A stretch of DNA of 42,924 nt from Stentor coeruleus. Lineage: Eukaryota > Ciliophora > Heterotrichea > Heterotrichida > Stentoridae. Both the position numbers and the translations under genes were made by a program. The stretch spans positions 1 to 42,924 of the forward strand of contig MPUH01000623.1 in NCBI GenBank assembly GCA_001970955.1. Reading direction: 5' to 3'. The notes under the pieces are model-generated. The model saw only the letters and a list, made by a program, of their open reading frames with translations, was not told where the DNA came from and made no database searches. Below are positions 17,169 through 25,611 of the stretch, piece by piece. Position 1 is the stretch's first letter. Every line of letters starts with the position of its first letter.

Positions 17169-19967
17169 TTAAGTATTAAAATTAGGTGAAAATATCTCAG
17201 TGATATCAGGTGAGTCAAAATCTTTTCGTTTCCTAGAGAGTGAATTAACATTGACAGTTGTGAAATGATAATTCGAATGCTTTGAAACCAAATTTCCTAG
17301 TGAATGAGTTCTCTTGCCACTTGCAGAAAGCAATTCCATGAGTTTTAGAACCTCATCAGCATTAAGAAAGTAATACATAGCTTCTGAAGGCTTCATCCCA
17401 AAAGTGCAAGAAAATATTTTAGCATCAGGACTTAACCATTCACAGTGTTTTTTTTTTAGTTTTTTAATCATCTTAAACATTTTTTCATCAGACGCATCAT
17501 CGCCAATAGTAAAAACAAAGTCAACTTTCCCTTTGGTCTTATAAATTTTCTGTAGAACTCTACACATTGTAGTCCCTTTATCAATATTTTTAGGCCTTAC
17601 TTCTACAAATTTATCCCCTTCAAGTATTTCACAGTCTTCAAGATTAAGCAAGTTTTCCAAGTTCAAAACCAAATCTTTAGCTTGCCATTGTGCAAACCCA
17701 CTATCTGTATCTCTGTAATTAAAAACTACTGAACATTCTTTGACAATAATAAACGACCCTTCAGTTCTTTGAACATAACTTTCAATTATTTGCTTAGAAC
17801 ATTCTTTCCAATTAGCAGGTTCTCCAACAAAACTTTCCCAATTGTTTGAGTTTATTTTTATATAGGCTCCATACTCTGCAGCCATGCTTAGATTGTTAAC
17901 TTTGCTAAACCATTTGTTTAGTATACTTCGTTCTCTGCCTGTAATTGTAACAATTGTATTTTTAAGATCACTACAAAGGTCTTCTAAGGCGGATAGGATT
18001 TTATTTGATGGTTGGAATGAGTCTTTATCTTTGATGAAATTAAGCAAAGTCCCTTCGACATCAAAAAATAAAACTCGATTTTTGCGGTTTTTATAGGCAC
18101 AAAGGACTTGGTACTCATCAAGTTTGAAGAAATCTTTTGGAATTGCCATGACACGTAAAGTATCGCCCATACCAATAGGAACGTATTGGTATTTTGAAGT
18201 GTTTTTTTCTGAGATTTTGACTTGAGATAAAAAACTTAAAGCCCAGTGTAAGGTGGTTTTTGTGTGGATGTAAGCAAGATCTTTGTCAAGTCGTGATTTT
18301 GCAGGTGAGCTGTTGATTAGTTTAAGGATACCAGATTCTAAGGCATCGATACTAAATGGATTAACTTTGAATGGACTACTTAGCGTACGACTAGAACCTG
18401 CGAATTCTGAAAGGAGAATACCTGAATTTTGGTAACGCTTTATGCAAAGATACTCAAAAGGCAATAAACATAAACCTTCACGGATTGACCCAACTATCAG
18501 TCCTGATGAAGCTTCCATATAAGCATATCTTTCCTGTAAAGTAATATCTTTGACAATTATCCTAACAACCTCCCTTCCTTGACACCTATTAACCTCATCT
18601 GCTCCATTAACAATTTGTTCAATAATACTTTTAAACTGCATATTAGGTATAAGTACCTGCAAAAAAATCACATTATTCGCAATCCTCTTATCCTTACACA
18701 ACTTTTTAATAGTCTCCATCTTCAAAGTTAACCCAGCAAGTGGATTAACATGATCCAAGCTAAAAATCACAAACTTATTTTTCAAGTCAACTTTAATCTC
18801 ATTAAGTTTATCTTCATATCCTATCATTTTCTGTACCTCAACAATTTTCTCAGGTAAAATCCCAACATGCCCAATATAAACAGTAATATCTCTACCAAAA
18901 TAACTAAGACAAGTATAACCATCTTTACTAGTCTTGCTTTCAACTTCAAGAATCCTTTTACATGAAGTAATAAAATGGCTTGCATGTTCAAAAATCTGAA
19001 ATCCGATAACATCACAACTGCAAAGTGCATTAAGTATTGTAATTTTATGTGGAAGAACTCTGAAGATTTCTGAGCTTGGAAATGGTCTATGTAAATAAAA
19101 ACCAATATTCATAGAGTCTTTAACTTTTCTTGATATGAAACTAGGAAGCAAAAATAGTTCAATGCCATGAATCCAAACTATTTGGTTTAGGTAAATATTA
19201 AAAAGTGCATCACTAAAAAGGATATTTAGAATTTTATAACCTTCCCATTGTTGAGTATCATGTTCATGGACCATAGGATTACGTATGTCTAAAGCGTTGT
19301 TAAAAATTTTAAAGAGAAAATTGTCGCAATAGGCACTATGGAAATGTAAAGTGTTATTTGGAATGAAGACAGGAACACAATGATAATTTGATAAAAGTTG
19401 AGTAATTTCTGATTGGTCTTCTTCTGGAACTTCAAAGCCTGGAAAACCTAGCCAGAGAAAATTTAGTTTGTCTTTTACTGCACTATAAAGCTGTGAATGC
19501 CATGGGGAATTATTGTCTAATACTTTCCAGGTGCCGCTTTGTTTGGAGATTTTCACTGGAAGGTGCATGGAGACTATTATAAAGCTCTCAGAGGTGATGT
19601 TGAAAGTGCTGATATCTACTGAGGCTCTCTGACATTTCTCAAAGTGTTTTTGGGAGTAGTCATGATAAGATATCGAGGAGTTGAAAGTATCTTGCAATAA
19701 TAAATTGCTTTTCGGAGTCAGTTTACGATTGTTTATAGTTTCCCAAATAAAAACCCCATTTACGTAGCTGACGTATTTGTATTCTAGCTTTGAGTTTTTG
19801 AGTAGTTTGATTGGTGTGATAGAACAATGAATACCATCAAGTTTAAAAAGACGAACTCCATTACGTGGATTCCAATTACCAAGTTTTTCACAGTTGCCAA
19901 CAAGATAAACGTCTTCCAAAGCATTTTTTAGCGTAAAAACTACCCGGACTTCACTAAGGATATCCAT
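17169..19967 (-). CDS. CBM20-trehalose-6-phosphate synthase/phosphatase fusion, 932 aa
   Basis: There are three modules. Residues 1-100 form a CBM20 starch-binding domain (VYLVGNCEKLGNWNP). Residues 120-590 are a GT20 domain (WLGFPG, 172-177; GREVVRI near 465; REGLCLLPFEYLC, 496-508). Residues 630-870 are a HAD phosphatase (FFDVEGT, 634-640; VTITGR, 673-678; K797; GDDASDE, 822-828). In the GT20 domain the substrate-binding HDYHL block reads HGIEL (267-271), and the usual Arg/Lys pair region reads SLDHVNPLAGL (403-413), so synthase activity is doubtful, as in plant class II TPS proteins. In the phosphatase, the second Asp of DxD is Glu (E638), while the nucleophile D636, T675, K797 and the GDD acid are kept. 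The glucan-binding domain suggests a link to storage polysaccharide or sugar sensing. Confidence 0.9.
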   Translation of the reverse strand: MDILSEVRVVFTLKNALEDVYLVGNCEKLGNWNPRNGVRLFKLDGIHCSITPIKLLKNSKLEYKYVSYVNGVFIWETINNRKLTPKSNLLLQDTFNSSISYHDYSQKHFEKCQRASVDISTFNITSESFIIVSMHLPVKISKQSGTWKVLDNNSPWHSQLYSAVKDKLNFLWLGFPGFEVPEEDQSEITQLLSNYHCVPVFIPNNTLHFHSAYCDNFLFKIFNNALDIRNPMVHEHDTQQWEGYKILNILFSDALFNIYLNQIVWIHGIELFLLPSFISRKVKDSMNIGFYLHRPFPSSEIFRVLPHKITILNALCSCDVIGFQIFEHASHFITSCKRILEVESKTSKDGYTCLSYFGRDITVYIGHVGILPEKIVEVQKMIGYEDKLNEIKVDLKNKFVIFSLDHVNPLAGLTLKMETIKKLCKDKRIANNVIFLQVLIPNMQFKSIIEQIVNGADEVNRCQGREVVRIIVKDITLQERYAYMEASSGLIVGSIREGLCLLPFEYLCIKRYQNSGILLSEFAGSSRTLSSPFKVNPFSIDALESGILKLINSSPAKSRLDKDLAYIHTKTTLHWALSFLSQVKISEKNTSKYQYVPIGMGDTLRVMAIPKDFFKLDEYQVLCAYKNRKNRVLFFDVEGTLLNFIKDKDSFQPSNKILSALEDLCSDLKNTIVTITGRERSILNKWFSKVNNLSMAAEYGAYIKINSNNWESFVGEPANWKECSKQIIESYVQRTEGSFIIVKECSVVFNYRDTDSGFAQWQAKDLVLNLENLLNLEDCEILEGDKFVEVRPKNIDKGTTMCRVLQKIYKTKGKVDFVFTIGDDASDEKMFKMIKKLKKKHCEWLSPDAKIFSCTFGMKPSEAMYYFLNADEVLKLMELLSASGKRTHSLGNLVSKHSNYHFTTVNVNSLSRKRKDFDSPDITEIFSPNFNT

Positions 19968-21357
19968 TTACTTAGTATAAAATAAGCGATATAAATGATC
20001 ATTGTCTCAGATAATAAAACAATACTATATTAATTGCTTTATAAGGTGTGGAAAAAAATATAAATGCTCATGAGAATTTTTCAGCTGAAATTTTGGATGA
20101 AAACAATTTATGATATTGAAGAATAGAATTCTTGAATGAAGACTAATATTACACTTATTTAAAAAACAAAAATTAGGGTTTAGGGCTATGGCAAAATTTA
20201 AATATAATTTGAAAGGTATAAAGGAAAAAATCTATTGTAGAATATTAGGTAGTTTATGTTTTAATGTGAAAGTATTTAGTCATAGATTAAAATATGCACT
20301 TAATCTATTAATATATATAAGTTATTATTGAATTTATGTCTAATATGGTGGAGTGTATTTATCTTGGAAGAATTTATATATAAAATGCATATGGAAACTT
20401 TCTGATAAAATATAGCATCTTGCCGAAATTCTATAAGGAAGTTCTTGATATCCTATCTTTTTTCTAAGAAAAAATTATTCAATTACTTAAGATGTATATT
20501 TATATACTATAAACCTGGCTGATCAAGGATAAACCCCAAGGTATTATATTTAGTATATACTGCAAGCTTTATTTTGTTTATATAGTGAAAGATAAGGTAA
20601 GATTGGTTAAAATATTTAATCGATGAGTGTGAGCATAATTCTACTCTTAAAGCTTAAAAAATTGCAAAATTCTTAAATCAATTTTTTCAATACTAAAATA
20701 ATTACTATTCATCTTGCTTACTTAATGTCTTTATATTATTATTCTTTAGGATAAATTTAATAAGGAATTTCACAGTGCTGCTCGTAAAAGCTAGAGTACT
20801 TGCACATCTTGTATGCTATATAGTCTATTCAAAATTAAGATTGATCATAGTTTGGAAAGTACTAAATGTTGTATGTAGTGAGTGAATTTTTGCCTAGATG
20901 CTATCAGAATAAGATTTAAGCAAAATTTAGTCAGAGTTCTGTTTTTCACATATAAAAAAAGCAAATTACTTAGCTGTAAGCTAGCATATCCTTTTAATTC
21001 TAAAGTATAGTGAAACTTAAGAAATGCTAAGAAAGTTTTGACTCCTGTATTCTAATAAGAATCACCTTACAAAGAGATTTTATCATTAAAATTTCACTAA
21101 ATTTAGGTTTTCAGCTGAAAATGTGCTGCACCTATTAAACTAAAGACAATTTTTAAAATTAAGTTCAAACTATACAATTTTAATAAAGCTTTTGCATATT
21201 AAATTCAGGGGAAATAATATTATCCAATAGAAATATATTAACACAAATATTTTTTTTAAGTATTATCACAGTAAATCTAGATTTATTTATGATAGCTCAA
21301 GGGCATTATTTTGTAAGCTATCTCAATTAAATATGCGTTGATATTCATATATAAATA
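19968..21357. other. Intergenic region between divergent genes, no gene supported
   Basis: This 1.4-kb spacer lies upstream of both the trehalose gene and the K+ channel gene. One plus-strand frame from about 20748 to 21210 looks protein-like, but its stop density is no lower than expected for DNA this A+T-rich, so I do not call a gene. A lone TTAGGGTTTAGGG at 20173-20185 is not an array. Confidence 0.5.
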
Positions 21358-22971
21358 ATGAAATTCTTTAAGAATGACCCTGTTGTGAAAATAAAGCCAC
21401 AGAAATGCGTTCAAAGATCAGACAATATGATATTCCGTAGAGCATCTAAACTATATGAAAAAAGTGAGATGAACCAGCTTAAATCTATACAGCTTGGGAT
21501 GAAAAGCAGAAAGTCGGTAAGATTGCCAAGGATAGCAAAAACTATTGTGCCTACAAAAAATATTAAAAGCATTAAAAGGCAACAAAAAATAAACACTTTA
21601 ACATCATTTGTTTTGTCTGTGTTTATTATATGTGGAAGTGTTTATGAAAACTTATTATTGGACGAAAGCAACTCAGAACTCACAGCGAATACAAATCTTA
21701 TTCGAATTATATTGGCAGGCCTTGCGTCTATACAAATTTTATTGATTTTCATATACTACTACAACTATTTATCAATGAAAATCTCTTATAAAATAATCAG
21801 TAAACACTCTTTACTACATCATGATTCAGAAACATTCTTCAAATTAATATTGGAGCTTATTATTTGTCTTATGATAATCCCTCCATATATTGTTTACAAA
21901 ATAAAAATTAAACAATTGGCAATTGAAGAGACACTGACAATTGACGACATAATTCTTGGTTTGATATTTTTAAGAGTTTTTCATTTGCTAAAGTTTTACT
22001 ATGAATATTCTTATTTCAATTCTTTAAAAGCTCAATTCTATTGTGAAATTGAAGCAGTTTCTGATATGTTCAACTTTACAATGAAATGCTTTCTAAAAGA
22101 TAAGCCTTGGTTTAGTGTTTTATTAATGTTTGGCTTAAGTACAACTTTCTGTGGTATTCTCTTACATGTATTTGAAAGGAGTATTCCGGAATCACCATTT
22201 TCTTATATTTGGAATGGCTTTTGGATTGTTTCTTACACCCAGCCAACAATTGGATACGGTGACATAGTACCAAAAAGTCATTTGGGTCGTTTAGTCATAG
22301 TATTATGCTCATTTTTTGGCTTGTTTATGTATTCTTATATTGTTTTAGTTGTTAGAAACATAGCTGATTTATCTGATAATGAGCTGAAATTATATTCAGA
22401 AATTAAGTACAGAGGGACAAAAGCAAAAAAACTGAAGTTCAAAAGCATAGTACTTATACAAAGATGGTGGAGACTAAATATGAAAAGACGTATAAAAACA
22501 AATACTCTATCTGATTTATTTCGATATCATGACCAATTAAAAGATTTTTCTCGAAAAAGACTTATAGAACTACAAGAAAAAAACCCAACACTCAACGAAG
22601 AAGTCAATAAAATCTCAAAGTCTCTAACAGGAAAATTTGCTGTTACTATTGAATACCTTAAAAATGCAGAACAATACTCAGAATTAGCCAATAAGTTAGC
22701 TAATATGAATTATGGTATAAAGCAAAAACTCAGAAAAATTTACTATGATTTAGAAAAGTATGGACCCGAAAATAAGAAACTTGGTAATGATCTTTTAACA
22801 GTTAGTCCACATAGAAAAGTATCTGCTGCATCAAGCAGAGCAGCAGTAAAGAAACTCCGTGGGCGAGCTGTTAAAAAGCTCATAACAGACAAGCTTAAGA
22901 AAAATTCTATATCTATGTCTAATGATGGATCTTTTTCAAGCAATGAAGACTTTTACTCAAGTCGAGGTTAA
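21358..22971 (+). CDS. SK-like calcium/calmodulin-gated K+ channel, 537 aa
   Basis: Six hydrophobic segments are visible (about 81-100, 114-134, 160-181, 196-212, 251-271, 310-333), with a pore loop before the last. The selectivity filter is TIGYGD (297-302), a K+ channel signature. The S4-like segment (LRVFHLLKF) has few positive charges, so strong voltage gating is unlikely. Right after S6 there is an IQ-like calmodulin-binding motif (IQRWWRLNMKR, 367-377). This layout, weak S4 plus proximal calmodulin site, is that of small/intermediate-conductance Ca2+-activated K+ channels, which in ciliates shape swimming and contraction after Ca2+ entry. The C-terminal 150 residues are basic and partly helical, with a Ser-rich end. 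The ATG follows tatataaata. Confidence 0.88.
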   Translation: MKFFKNDPVVKIKPQKCVQRSDNMIFRRASKLYEKSEMNQLKSIQLGMKSRKSVRLPRIAKTIVPTKNIKSIKRQQKINTLTSFVLSVFIICGSVYENLLLDESNSELTANTNLIRIILAGLASIQILLIFIYYYNYLSMKISYKIISKHSLLHHDSETFFKLILELIICLMIIPPYIVYKIKIKQLAIEETLTIDDIILGLIFLRVFHLLKFYYEYSYFNSLKAQFYCEIEAVSDMFNFTMKCFLKDKPWFSVLLMFGLSTTFCGILLHVFERSIPESPFSYIWNGFWIVSYTQPTIGYGDIVPKSHLGRLVIVLCSFFGLFMYSYIVLVVRNIADLSDNELKLYSEIKYRGTKAKKLKFKSIVLIQRWWRLNMKRRIKTNTLSDLFRYHDQLKDFSRKRLIELQEKNPTLNEEVNKISKSLTGKFAVTIEYLKNAEQYSELANKLANMNYGIKQKLRKIYYDLEKYGPENKKLGNDLLTVSPHRKVSAASSRAAVKKLRGRAVKKLITDKLKKNSISMSNDGSFSSNEDFYSSRG

Positions 22972-23059
22972 AATTAAGAATTACTAATCAAAATTTGCTT
23001 ATAATTAAATTTAACTTTCTTGTTGAATCCATGTATTTTCTTCAAAAAACGTTTAACTT

Positions 23060-23662
23060 GTATATTTTATGAAAACCTGCATTTCACGCCTATTAGGAGT
23101 TCAGTAGTTATCCTGTATTTTTTAAACATTTCACTATAAAGTTTATTTTCTTGTGTTATAAACTCTATATAGTTTTGCTTTTCTATATAATAATTAAAAA
23201 TCTGATATATATTTTTACATCTTTGCATATTCTCTTGTAGTGGATCTTAGAGTAAATATAAATACTAGGCATAAGACTTTAAGAAATCTTTGTGTTGATT
23301 ATTGATAAAGCTTGAGATCTTAACTTTGCTGAAAAGTTTAATATATCTTTTAATTTTGTGTCTAATAGGAATACATTTTTTTCCCTTGGATTTTAGGTTT
23401 TCAGCTTTTTGAATTGGAGTAGTTCATGCTTTTGAAATTTTTAGAAGAGAGTATTTCTTTTCTTAAAGTTTTAGACAGTCTGGGTGATAATTTCTAGTTT
23501 AAATGGAAGTTCATTACTTATTATAAAAGAAAATTTTCTGAGTTTTTCTTCATCTAAAACTAGATGAGAAGGTTTTGTAGCTTTTGATAGATAAAAATAA
23601 TGATAGCCCTACTATTTCACTCAGAACTACAACAAAATCTTTTGCTGATATTCAAGTGGCAT
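23060..23662 (-). pseudogene. Probable decayed gene, unassigned
   Basis: From an ATG at 23662 one frame runs 127 codons to 23279 with seven internal stops (TAG, TGA, TAG, TAG, TAA, TAA, TAA), six of them TAA or TAG where Gln would fit. Readable pieces include HLVLDEEKLRKFSFIISNEL and LLDTKLKDILNFSAKLRSQ. In a shifted frame, 59 consecutive open codons follow from 23246 to 23067 (NYYIEKQNYIEFITQENK in the middle). The same strand, contiguous order and only one frame change argue for a relic rather than chance. The family is not recognised. It lies between the K+ channel and a small two-exon gene. Confidence 0.45.
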
Positions 23663-23790
23663 ATTTATTATACATATTCCAACATATTTTAAATGGCTTG
23701 AGTAATTATTTACAGGAGTTATTATTTCATCTCTAGATATAAGAATCTAGATATGAAAACTGATATAATAAAAATAGTCTAATAATTTTT

Positions 23791-24282
23791 ATGGATAACC
23801 GGTCCAGAAGGATGAAAAGTTTGATTACTGGTGTCAGTGATTTACTCACACTGAATCATCCAATAAATAAATCAATCAAACCCAGCCAAGTATATCACGA
23901 CTACTTTGGTGACTCTCCAATCAAAAAGTAATTTTAATATAGTTCGTATACACCTGTGATACCAAAAAAGCAAGTTTCTAATTGCGAGATTGAATCACAC
24001 CCATTGGGCTGCAATTGTTTATACTACAAAGCACCATTTCATTATGTTAGCACAAGTCTTGTAAGCACCTCTCACTCTGGAAGAACTAAAATTTCCACCC
24101 CTTCTCCAATCAAATCTACAGCTAAAGAAGTTATTACAAAGGGATCTTTTCAGAAGCATACTAATGATAGCTCAATGTTTCCTTACGGTATGCCAATTAC
24201 AAGAAAAGAAACTCTTAACCAAGTTAAGAATGAGAAATATAGTAGGCAAATATCAAATGCTGGTAGGAGAATTTTTTATTAA
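23791..24282 (+). CDS. Small two-exon gene, 158 aa, unknown
   Basis: An ATG at 23791 opens a 45-codon first exon that would stop at GTAA. Removing a 15-nt intron at 23928-23942 joins it in frame to a second exon ending at TAA 24282. Exon lengths 137 and 340 nt sum to 477, a multiple of three, and both splice ends fit the intron pattern seen in three other genes here. The product is basic and Ser/Thr-rich, with a Cys pair (GCNCLYYKAPFHY, about 68-80), several SP and TP sites and no membrane segment. I do not recognise it. Without splicing, only the second exon has a long frame and it lacks an ATG at its start, which supports the spliced model. Confidence 0.75.
23928..23942 (+). other. 15-nt spliceosomal intron
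   Basis: GTAATTTTAATATAG lies in phase 2 of the small two-exon gene. Retention puts TAA in frame at once. It matches the 15-nt intron class known from Stentor. Confidence 0.85.
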
Positions 24283-25611
24283 TATAAATAAGACTTATAA
24301 AAGCCTTGCGATCAGTAGAATTTTCATTGAGGACGCTTAGTTTATTGGAATTCTTATACTATTTGGGAGATGCAGGATATAATTTTAATATAATAATGGC
24401 TGGAGATAACAGAAGGTAAAGAGGTTTCTAACATATGGAAATAAGGTAATTCTATAAGTGTTGATTTATAAAGATTATATTTGATGAAGTAATGATTTTG
24501 GTGCTTTTAGATATTCAGCTTTGATGTGAATAAAAATTATAAAATGTTAAAATATCAGTTTAATAGTTGGATTTTNGATAAAGATTATATTTGATGAAGT
24601 AATGATTTTGGTGCTTTTAGTTATTCAGCTTTGATGTGAATAAAAATTATAAAATGTTAAAATATCAGTTTAATAGTTGGATTTTTTGTAAGCGTAAAAG
24701 AAAAAAAATGTTAAAATATCAGTTTAATAGTTGGATTTTTTGTAAGCGTAAAAGAAAACATATTTTTATTTTTAGAATACAAAGAAAGTATCAGATTAAA
24801 GAGATGATATAAATAACTTACTTTTAAGAGACTCTATTATATGTTTATTATTATAATCATGCAAAGTATCATTATGCCTTAAATGAATTCACTTCAGATT
24901 TTATGCTTAAAAAACTTACAGTCTCAAAATAAATAATTTATCACTCTCATCCAAAAAACGATTCAAAAAACTCTAAATCCTAAATGCTTTAAGTATTTGT
25001 CATTTGAATTTTTATATAAACCCAATTATACTTAAGCCTTTTATTTGTATAAAGAAATTACCAAAGAGATAATCTCTATAAAATACTTTAATTAAAGCCT
25101 ATAAATGAGGTTTTAAACATTATAAATAAAAACCTTTCAGCATCATGAATTTTTAATCTAATCAAGCTTTAGTTATTGAGGATTAACCTTTAGTTGAATT
25201 AACTTAAAAAACTTATTAGCACTATAAGATTTTATAGTTTTCAATATAAATTACTTTATCAAAAGTATTCATAATTCAAATAGTAGCAACTACTTTTCTC
25301 AGTAAAAAGCATTATAAAATAATTATTAAATTAACAACTACTTTCCCATGCACTTAAAATTATATAAAATATTGGCTTAAAGTATTTTTTGACAAGAATA
25401 TATTAAATTTTCGATTATATTTTCAGAAATAAATATGAAAATTCGACTGTAATGATATTCAATATCGCAAATTGAAGCTATAAATATTTAAACAAATCTT
25501 AATTTTCCATCAAAATTTTAATAAACTAGGGTTTTATTAATGATGATTATGAAATAAGTTAATCGCTTAAATTTATAATCTAAATAAGTATGCATATTTA
25601 TGTGTATATAA
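24283..25611. other. Intergenic region with gap and nested duplications
   Basis: This 1.3-kb spacer lies between two plus-strand genes. The first third is filled with direct repeats around an N (described separately). The remainder, 24770-25611, is A/T-rich without a supported frame and ends at the leader of the coiled-coil gene (gtatataaATG). A short ATG-led peptide near 24395 stops after seven codons and is not called. Confidence 0.6.
24467..24765. repeat. Nested direct repeats around a single N
   Basis: About 108 bp left of the N at 24576 recur immediately right of it, with one base changed (gcttttagatattc against gcttttagttattc). A shorter unit containing aaatatcagtttaatagttg then repeats again, followed each time by tttttgtaagcgtaaaag. 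An N between near-identical ends suggests a scaffolding join. The base difference could be an allele or a sequencing error. Confidence 0.85.

Noticed and set aside
20173..20185. TTAGGGTTTAGGG, telomere-like
   Set aside because: There are only two units and they are not the repeat I recall for heterotrichs (CCCTAACA permutations). It is not an array and not at a contig end.
20748..21210. Plus-strand frame that reads as protein if stops are taken as Gln
   Set aside because: Its stop density is about what random A+T-rich DNA gives, and no motif is recognisable.
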